A stretch of 64,000 nucleotides of DNA from Begonia masoniana. Taxonomy: Eukaryota; Streptophyta; Magnoliopsida; Cucurbitales; Begoniaceae. Position numbers and translations under genes: made by a program. Below are positions 56,734 through 64,000 of this stretch, piece by piece (position 1 is the first letter of the stretch; each line of letters begins with the position of its first letter). The notes under the pieces are model-generated. The model worked only from the letters and a program-made list of their open reading frames with translations. It was not told the origin of the DNA and ran no database searches. Where the stretch lies: assembly GCA_022432975.1 (NCBI GenBank), contig CM039506.1, positions 16,814,121 to 16,878,120 of the forward strand, read 5' to 3'.

Positions 56734-59186
56734 TGTAACGACCCTAACACTGTACCCATTTTTCCGTACATTTTTTTTATCTCTATACTTTAAATAAACT
56801 CTATGCGGAATTTAAACCGAAATCGGAATTGAAGTCGGAATAAAAATCTAGTTTTTAAATCACTTAAAACAAAACACAAACTAATTAAATAAATCTTAAA
56901 ATCAATTAAAACAATTAAAACTAGAGGGAGGACAAAACTGTAAAATCAGTCAACCAACAGGAGGGGCGATCGATCTCCAACATTTGGAGATCGATCGCAG
57001 ATGTACCAAACAAGCAAGGCGATCAGTCGCCCCTGTGTGCCAGTGATCGAACGCTGCATCAAAAGCAGGGAGGGGCGATTGGTCGCCCCCCTCACACCCG
57101 CGCCCAGTCGCTTCACTCCACTTCTTCTTTCTCTTTAATTTAACATACAATGCTCTCTGGAATTCGAAATTCCACAGAGCAAAACACAAGTTTCTTTCAC
57201 TAACCCTGCACATCACACCTCATAAATTATCACCCAACTAAACAACTTAAACACTCATCAACTTTCGTAAAAAACGAACTGCGTGGATACGTTTAAAACT
57301 ATGTTTTTCCTCCTGTTTTTAAAATGTCCAAACACTTCATAAAATCAAGTTTTCGAAACGTTTAAAACATGTAAACATAAACCTATCAACTATCAGTTCT
57401 CAAACATCCTAAAATGTTCTATACAACCATCGGCCCAAAACATCCCAAAAAACCCCAAAACCTATACATACATCCCCACGGGTCAGGTAAGCGTCGACTG
57501 CGCAAGCACACCACCGCAACCATCCTCCGTCAACTGGATCACTCCTCAAGTGGAGGGATCTCATCCTCACCTGTTTCCTCGTAGTCACCTACACCATACA
57601 GACACCTATGAGATAAAAATCTCAGCAAGCTCTACGTAAATGTACATGCATGCTATGCATATGAGTTCAGAAATCATGCAGCATTTTCTTTATCTTTACT
57701 CTGTGGGTGTCACCAAGATCTCAGCCTCCTAACCGGAGAGAGCACATCCTGCGGTCGGACTACTCTTTCCAGCTACACCGGGGGGGGGGGGGGGGGTACA
57801 CGCTTACAACACCTACAGCCGTGCCTGAGCCCCATCTCGCATGACCTGTAACTGTATAACTGTATGAGTATGCAATAGATGTGGTATTGTGACAAACCCG
57901 TAGTCGATCTACACAATAGATCAATAGCCCCTCTCCAGGCCACATCGCTATTCTCTTTAAAACATCGTGCAGAAATTCATTTTCTTTGTTTATTTAAAAC
58001 ACGTGATGCATGAACAGTTCATATTAACGTAAACAAGCAACATGTGTACCATCAAGACTATAAAGGAAATAACCTACAAAACGATTAAACCTAACTACCA
58101 ATCCAAAGCAATTAAACAAGCACGTCACTAAAATTCCTCGAGACGACCTAGACGTACGGTGTAGGCCAATCGGCCAAAGAAGATCACAAGAACTTACCTC
58201 GTGTGCAAAGCATCTCAAACTCCGTCCACGAGCGTTGTTTGTCTAAGGCAAAACACAACGGTCGATGTTAAAACAATTTAAGCTTCTAAACGTCCAAATT
58301 AACAAAACCTTAACTAAAGAATTTCCTAAAACTTCTAACTTAATTATTTGAAGCATATCGATGAACAATTACGATTGATACCTCGAAACTACAATTTACG
58401 AGTATTTCCCTAAAACCCGAAAATTCTCAAATTTTAACATTCGTCCTAAATCAATTAAATTCGTCAAATAACGTCCAATACATTCACTATATCCTTAATT
58501 ACGGCGAACCTATCAATTTCGGACTATAAATCGCGATTTTAAAACGAAACCTAAACGAAACCCTAATTGTTTAAACTCCATAAAAATCGAAATAAATGCT
58601 CTAAGATCGTAGATCCATACCTAGAGCGTCGATTGGAGGAGAAAACGCAAAGTGCGGAAGACGAACGGAAGAAAAACAGAGGTCGGAAGTTGATAAACTC
58701 TTGCGGGCAGAGAGGAGGCCGAGAGGAAAATCGAAACAGAGAGCTGCTGGCGTGAAATGGTGAAGGAGGAAGAGAAAAAGGTTTTTGAATATTAAAATTG
58801 ACTTGACAAATTACCGTTTTGCCCTTCCATAGTTTTTATATTCGTTTCGTCGCTTGTTTCGTTAATTAACTAGCTATTCGATTCCGCCAAGTATCCTTAT
58901 TTCACCCATAAGTCCAACTTATTATTTGAGATTTATTAAAACTGTCCGTTCGCAAATCAGACCTCGTTTACTGTTTTTACTAAAACGTCCTTTACATTTC
59001 GAGAAACGTAATTACTCGGAATATAGCGTTATTACTCCGTAAAATCCCGTAAATTCCCTAAAATTCCTATTAATCGTTAGGATTCTAATGACACTTTCTT
59101 TTCATAAAAACGGGTTTGATTTGACATATTTACAAAAATACCAATATATATTATAATATAAAATCCCATACAAGCCGGATATTACA
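56734..59186 (-). repeat. Gypsy 5' LTR (2,453 bp)
   Basis: It pairs with 47018-52041 minus the insert. It has the same three-hairpin cluster from 56966 and a 17-G run near 57780. A 62-codon frame (58567-58755, +) also occurs in the other LTR and is not supported as a gene. Confidence 0.92.
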
Positions 59187-59191
59187 GAGAT
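59187..59191. repeat. Target-site duplication of the 47018-59186 gypsy, right
   Basis: GAGAT, matching 47013-47017. Confidence 0.9.
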
Positions 59192-59439
59192 GTAGAAAAT
59201 TGCAGAGTATATCTCAGTGTTCTGCTTGTTAGGACTCAAAGATAATTTTTGCAAAAGGTTCTTCTTCCGAGCTCTTTCTTCTCTTTTTATACTCTGTCTC
59301 TTATCGGCTCTGAATCTTGAAATGCTCCATATCCGAATGTAGAAATTATATGACCGTTGGAGAAACATTCGTACATAGCTCGCTAGCCGTTGCATTCTGG
59401 AATAGCTTTCTCTCGCAGCCATTAATGGCGGAGTTAAAG

Positions 59440-59990
59440 CTTTGGACGACTGTCACTGTCGCTCTTGGTCTTTTAAACTTTGGCGCTAAGACTTTGGACG
59501 TTTGCGCCATTCCATTAACGTGGACAACTGTGTCTGATTCGTGAGTGTGGACGACGTTGTCTTTCATTGTCATGGACGACTACGTTTGTCGTTGTCGTGG
59601 ATGACTGCATTCCCTTTGAGCATGGACGATAACCTTTCCTTTGATCGTGGACACAACGTCTTCTCTTGAACGTGGACGATAAGCTTTCCTTCGAGCGTGG
59701 ACAATAAGATTTGACTTGATGATTGACTAATGAAGCCGACTTAAAGTCACCTGACATTCACGTGGCAATATGGATGACTGATTTCTTCTATACTCTTCTG
59801 TCTCAGCCGTGGACGATTGAATTTAACTTAAAACACCACCTGACTTTCACTTGGACTTTGGACAATTGATTTCTTTTATACTATTCTGTCTCAGCCGTGG
59901 ACGATTGAATCTAACACCACCTGACTTTCACGTGACACTTTAACATCCGCGTGGACAATTGCGAAAGGCTTGACTGTGGACTATTGATTT
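59440..59990 (-). repeat. Iterated GTGGACGA motifs in the solo LTR U3
   Basis: More than a dozen occurrences of GTGGAC or TGGACGA (TCGTCCAC on the element strand) at irregular 20-40 base spacing, in the position that holds the TGCCGATGACGTG repeats in the other copia LTR. Confidence 0.75.
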
Positions 59991-60205
59991 CAGACTAAAA
60001 ACACTTAATTGTAAAAACGTCAGAAACACAAAATACCCTTTTTAAAAGGGCATTTCCAAATAAATGTACTTATGACAATAAACCAACTTTATCGAATTAA
60101 TTACAAGTTCACTTCACCAAATTCAGGTTAATCATAATCATCCAGATTAAAACTTAATCATAAAAAATATAGTTACTTAAAAACACATTTAAGCTAACTG
60201 GTATT

Positions 60206-61648
60206 TTAATAGAAAATCAATGCAGATTTCTAAAATCTGGAAGAAAAAAAAAATAAAGCAATTGTTACCATAAATGAAAAAATGGACATATGTAGAGAAA
60301 ATAGACGTTCACTGGGCCAACAGAACAAATGGACAACTGGTACAACATGGAGAAGTGACAGAAACTAAAAGACAAAAAGTCACTAAAAGACAAAAAAGCG
60401 TGGACGACTGGAAAGCTGGGAAAAATAGAAAGCGTGGACGATGGAAAATGTGGACTTGGTCTGGAAAAACAGAAAGTCAAAAAAGCATTAAAAGATAAAA
60501 AAGTGTGGACGACTGGCAGAATGGATTGCTGGCAGTGTGGACGACTGGAAAACGCAGACAACTGGCATAATGGATTGCTGGCAGCGTGGACGATTGAGCA
60601 GCGTGGACTACTGAACAGAATAGATGACAAATGAGAATGGACGATTTAGAAGAATGGACGACAATAAAGAGCAAATCAAGAAGATTTTACCATGATAATA
60701 AGCCGTTAATCAAGATCTGGAGGAGAGAGAACGATAAAAGAGGGATTTAATTCCCTCAAGAAAAAAAGGTACTTATACACATCTTTTATTCTACTGAAGG
60801 AGGGGAGTTCGGGAGTCTGCGGCTGGAGACAGAGACTTCTTCTTCTTCTTTTTATTTTTATTATTTTAGTTTTATTTTTTTATGATTTTAAGCTAGTTTC
60901 TTTTCTCTTGGTTAGGAGAGAAAGTACTCTTTACATGTTTTATTGTTGATCTATGAATGCTACGTATTTTTCATTGTACATTTACTCATGGTTTTTATTG
61001 CGTAAATTAAATTGTGTCGATAGGCAAATTTAAATTCACATGTTCCTATTATATCGATAGGTAAATAGGAATTTAAGATGCATGAGTAATTAAATAAATT
61101 AAAATTGTTGCAAAGTAGCTAACATTAATTTATTTGGCAATAAGAATAGGTTTACACAAAAATTTAGATTAAGTTTTTATCTTTTCAAAGTCGAAAAGAA
61201 AATTCTAAAATGAATTAATCTAGGCAATTCGACAGAACCCTAGAAACATTATGAATTCTTGCTGTGCTGTGATTAATACTGTAGCATTGCTAATGCATTT
61301 TTGCTTGGGACAATCTTTCGTGATATTCCTTGTCTAATTCAATTCATATCGAAAGATAGTTTGATGTTTAATGTTTATATTATATCGATGGGTAAATATA
61401 AATGTTAAGATGCACGGATGATTAATTGGATTAATATATTGCAAAGTAGTTAACGTTAATTCAATTGGCATTAAGAATAGGGTTTATAGAAATTCAATGT
61501 TAGTTACCTTCTTTCAAAGTCGAGAGAAATTCTAAAATTGAATTTACATAGGCAATTCGAAAGAAACCTATAAATATTTTTATTCTTGCTGTTCAAGATC
61601 AATGCTGTAGCATCGTGTAGCATCAGAGTAAAGTTCATGTAGTGAGAA
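60206..61648. other. Unclassified repeat-rich stretch
   Basis: 60385-60665 again carries GTGGACGACTGG-type motifs, including two copies of the phrase ATGGATTGCTGGCAG. 60830-60900 is a TTCTT/TTTTATT run. 61020-61613 is a degenerate tandem duplication. No coding sequence is recognisable. Confidence 0.5.
61046..61613 (+). repeat. Degenerate tandem duplication, ~240-bp units
   Basis: Unit A (about 61046-61290) and unit B (about 61376-61613) share ATATCGATRGGTAAATA, TTGCAAAGTAG, TTCAAAGTCGA and AGGCAATTCGA in the same order. A short third copy of the start lies at 61017-61045. Confidence 0.75.
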
Positions 61649-62511
61649 AATCTATAAGATCGTTATTGTCTAAGAGGGGTGAATTAGACGTTTTAAATTT
61701 GTTTTCTTAATCTAATTGTTTTCTCTCTTTTGTGCAATTACTAAATTTACAGCAAACACAAGGGAAAAGATAAAGCAAGAGAAGAGAGAAAAGTGATACC
61801 GTAGTTTTTAACGTGGTTCGGCCAAACTGCCTACGTCCACGCTCCAAGGCTCCCTCTTGAAGATCCTTAACTTCTCCTCAACGAGAATTACAGATCGAGC
61901 TTCACGAGGCGTCGATCTACTGCCTTACAATTCTGGATTGAACTTCACGAGCGTCAATCCACTGCCTTTAAGATTTTACAGATTTGAATAGATGAGCACA
62001 ACAAGATACACTCTCTCAAAGCAGAATCTCAAGTTTAAGGGTCGAGAGATGTAGAAGAAAATACAGAGTAGTGCAAAGTATTTGCTCGTAAGGATTCGAA
62101 GATAATTTCAGCAAAAGTTCTTCTCCCGAGCTTCTTTCTTTTTATTTATACTCTGTCTGTAATCGGCTTCAGATCTTGAAGGCTTCTCATCTGAATATGG
62201 AAATAGTCGTTGGAGAAAACATCCGTACATAGACAACTAGCCGTTGCATTCTGAAGTCGCTTTCATTTGTAGCCATTAATGGTCTGGAGTTAAAACTCTA
62301 TATGAGTATCACTGTTGCTTTCTCGGTATTTTAAATATCAGTGTTGGCGGAAAAACTAAGTGACGTGCCATCGGTAGATGTAGCTTTACAATACTTGAAC
62401 TGCCATCGGTAGATGTAGCTTTACAATGCTTGAACTGCCATCGGTAGATGTAGCCTTTGAAGTACCAGCGGTGGATATCAAGTCTGGCGGAAGATGCTGT
62501 TCAGCGGTAGA
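61649..62511 (-). mobile_element. Third Sire-type LTR fragment
   Basis: It starts with TTGTCTAAGAGGGGTGAATT wording like the other two Sire LTR ends and carries AACGTGGTTCGGCC and the GCTTCAC...GTCGATCTACTGCC segment. Its U3 holds a 35-bp unit in three tandem copies (62366, 62401, 62436). It is cut off by the gypsy LTR at 62512, so its far end is probably outside the window. Confidence 0.75.
62366..62470 (-). repeat. 35-bp tandem repeat (three copies) in Sire LTR U3
   Basis: Units begin TGCCATCGGTAGATGTAGC. The first two differ by one base; the third diverges after about 20 bases. GCGGTAGATG echoes continue to 62511. Confidence 0.9.
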
Positions 62512-63195
62512 TGTTGGGCTTCGACCTACAAACACAGCTCTAAGCTCGAGGGAGAAGATCGTTAGCTTCCTTAATACACAAATCTAATAGATCCGAGAAT
62601 ACAGAATGTAAACGAAATATAAATGTGCTCGGATTGAAACGAAAATGTTTCCGAGAATCGGCCAATAACCGCTATTTGGAGCGTTTTGGCAAGAGTTTTC
62701 TTCCAAGGAAGAGAACTCGATTCAAGGAATCGACTAGGCCACTTCTTACCATTTTTCGATCTCAAAAGAAAGGAGAAGAAGATGGCAAATCCGTTCTTAC
62801 AAGCTACCAAGCTTGAAGATCGGTTGTCGGGGGTGCAACCCCTCGGTTGTTGTCAACCGAGCTTACCTTGGAAGCTCCTTGCTCCAAGCTTCTTTTGTCG
62901 AGAGAAGACAAATCCGTGAATACTCATAAAAATCAACCAAAAAAGTTACAATCACCAATGCTATGAATTTATAGTCCTAATGGTGGGCTAGGGTTTTGAA
63001 TGGGTCGGGCTTGGGCCCTCATTTGGGCGAGTCATGTCTTCAACGTCAAGTGGGCCAAACCATAAGTCAAACCACCAACTAAGCCTAACATTCATCTAAT
63101 CCTAAAATGCCTAATCATGCATGCATATATAAAGATTAACAAAAAGGCCAACGTTTGCCAATAAGTTTTTAAATAAAAAAATTACAAACATCACA
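62512..63195 (-). repeat. Probable 3' LTR of the gypsy element at the window end
   Basis: On the minus strand it ends CGAAGCCCAACA at 62512, at the abrupt edge of the Sire LTR. The start near 63195 (TGTGATGTTTG) is tentative. An ACTATAAATTC TATA-like element lies on the minus strand near 62975. It carries hairpin-like repeats of CCGAGGGGTTGCACCCC. Confidence 0.55.
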
Positions 63196-63237
63196 GCTCG
63201 GGAAGACAAATTCCCATGTGAGCATTGGGCCGCCTCT

Positions 63238-64000
63238 CTAGTCCTTCCACATGAGGAGGTAATTCGGTTGGTCAACGTCTCCAGGTTTAGTCTCCCACTT
63301 CAAGTCAGCCACGGTGTCCTCCAAGTTTTCACACGATCCATAACCTGCAAAAGAGACAAGTGTGTTAGTTAAGTTATTGATTCGAGCCTGAGATCGTGTA
63401 ATGGGCCTATGGGGCACAACATCCTCCCCAGGTGATTGAAGATTTGACCTCAAATCCTTTAGATCATGCCTCTCGGAGTTTTCTTCATCGCTTATATAGG
63501 ATGACAGGTCCATGACATTGAACGTTGCTGATACTCCATAATATCCTGGCAATTCAATCTTATAAGCGTTGTTATTGATCCTTTGCAACACCTTGAAAGG
63601 TCCATCCGCACGGGGAAGAAGCTTAGATTTTCTTTTGTCGGGGAATCTATCTTTTCGTACGTGCAACCAAACCAAATCTCCTTCTTTGAAGATAACTTCT
63701 TTTCGGCCTTTATTGACTCGCTTGGCCACGCTCGCGTTTCTCTTCTCGATGGCGTGACGCACGCTCTCATGTAATTTCTTAATTTGTTCAGCCTTGCTCG
63801 CTCCTGATGGGTTGGCTAGTCCAGTAAATGGCAAAGGAACTAGGTCCAACGGTGTACAAGGATTAAACCCATAGGCAACCTCAAAGGGCGATTTCTCAGT
63901 AGTGGAATGAAGGGTGCGATTGTAAGCAAATTCTAATTCGGGCAGGACTACGTCCCAACTAGATAGTTTCTTACCTACAATACTGCGTAAGAGGGAGCCT
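63238..64000 (-). CDS. Ty3/gypsy integrase C-terminal region, partial
   Basis: The frame is open to the window edge, so the N-terminus is outside. It reads LPELEFAYNRTLHSTTEKSP and FEVAYGFNPCTPLDLVPLPF (end of the integrase core), then VNKGRKEVIFKEGDLVWLHV, PRADGPFKVLQRINNNAYKI and VSATFNVMDLSSY, and ends LLMWKD and TAG. This is the GPY/F-like C-terminal module of plant gypsy elements. It lacks the chromodomain ending seen in the other two elements, so it belongs to another clade, which I do not name. No break is seen in this portion. Confidence 0.88.
   Translation of the reverse strand, partial: GSLLRSIVGKKLSSWDVVLPELEFAYNRTLHSTTEKSPFEVAYGFNPCTPLDLVPLPFTGLANPSGASKAEQIKKLHESVRHAIEKRNASVAKRVNKGRKEVIFKEGDLVWLHVRKDRFPDKRKSKLLPRADGPFKVLQRINNNAYKIELPGYYGVSATFNVMDLSSYISDEENSERHDLKDLRSNLQSPGEDVVPHRPITRSQARINNLTNTLVSFAGYGSCENLEDTVADLKWETKPGDVDQPNYLLMWKD

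Larger units (their letters stand above)
47018..59186 (-). mobile_element. Ty3/gypsy chromovirus, coding region with stops, nested in the solo LTR
   Basis: It is bounded by TGTAACGACCC and GGATATTACA, with GAGAT duplicated. Element orientation is minus: 5' LTR 56734-59186, primer-binding site 56717-56728, gag-pol 52082-56566, polypurine tract 52042-52054, 3' LTR 47018-52041. The 3' LTR is twice as long as the 5' LTR because of a 2,568-bp insert. It is related to, but distinct from, the family at 15313-34800. Confidence 0.93.
46585..60200 (-). mobile_element. Sire-type copia solo LTR, split by a gypsy insertion
   Basis: 46585-47017 and 59192-60200 are the two halves of one ~1,442-bp LTR on the minus strand. 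Its end (46585, TGTAGGATTG on +) and internal wording, including the AACGTGGTTCGGC and GACGTAGG-like block, parallel the copia LTR at 21412-22822. GGTAT lies at 46580-46584 and 60201-60205 as a 5-bp duplication. No internal copia sequence is present, so it is a solo LTR. Its outer terminus is mutated from the expected CA. A TATAAAAAG element lies on the minus strand at 59291-59283. Confidence 0.78.

Overview
This is a nuclear segment of a flowering plant, most likely a dicot. It is AT-rich, its genes have GT-AG introns, and about three quarters of it is transposable-element DNA. Every retroelement primer-binding site I can read matches initiator tRNA-Met. The only host genes visible are plant cell-cycle or housekeeping genes: a PATRONUS-like securin, a D3 cyclin, and pieces of a ubiquitin-conjugating enzyme, TCTP and nucleoside diphosphate kinase. 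I cannot name the species.

Layout. 1-4372: 3' part of a decayed Sire-type Ty1/copia element (RNase H end, broken third ORF, one LTR). 4373-6709: AT-rich DNA with no gene I can support. 6719-10107: a non-autonomous Mutator-like element (Pack-MULE) with 9-bp target duplications and ~577-bp terminal inverted repeats, carrying captured TCTP exons on + and nucleoside diphosphate kinase exons on -. 10440-13909 (-): a CYCD3 pseudogene whose first exon is split by a 2.07-kb solo LTR. 14491-34844 (-): a four-exon PATRONUS-like gene that still reads as a 205-codon protein; its first intron holds a 19.5-kb nest, a Ty3/gypsy chromovirus (15313-34800, -) with a full-length Sire-type copia (21412-32023, +) inside its gag.

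36027-36096 (-): an orphan first exon of a ubiquitin-conjugating enzyme, with a non-autonomous gypsy element (36248-43184, -) in its leader or promoter. 43823-44690: a copia deletion derivative. 46585-60200: a three-level nest made of a Sire-type solo LTR (-), a gypsy chromovirus with stop codons in pol (47018-59186, -), and an opposite-oriented solo LTR of a related gypsy family in its 3' LTR (47612-50179). 60206-61648: unclassified repeats. 61649-62511: a third Sire LTR fragment. 62512-64000: the 3' end of another gypsy element running off the window.

How it fits together. The original minus-strand gene order, reading from high to low coordinates, was probably ubiquitin-conjugating enzyme, PATRONUS-like, CYCD3. 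Retroelements later expanded the interval. The PATRONUS-like gene appears to have survived because the insertion rebuilt its splice donor. Element boundaries below rest on terminal TG/CA, matching 5-bp or 9-bp target duplications, primer-binding sites and polypurine tracts read directly. Family names rest on protein motifs and were not checked by database search.
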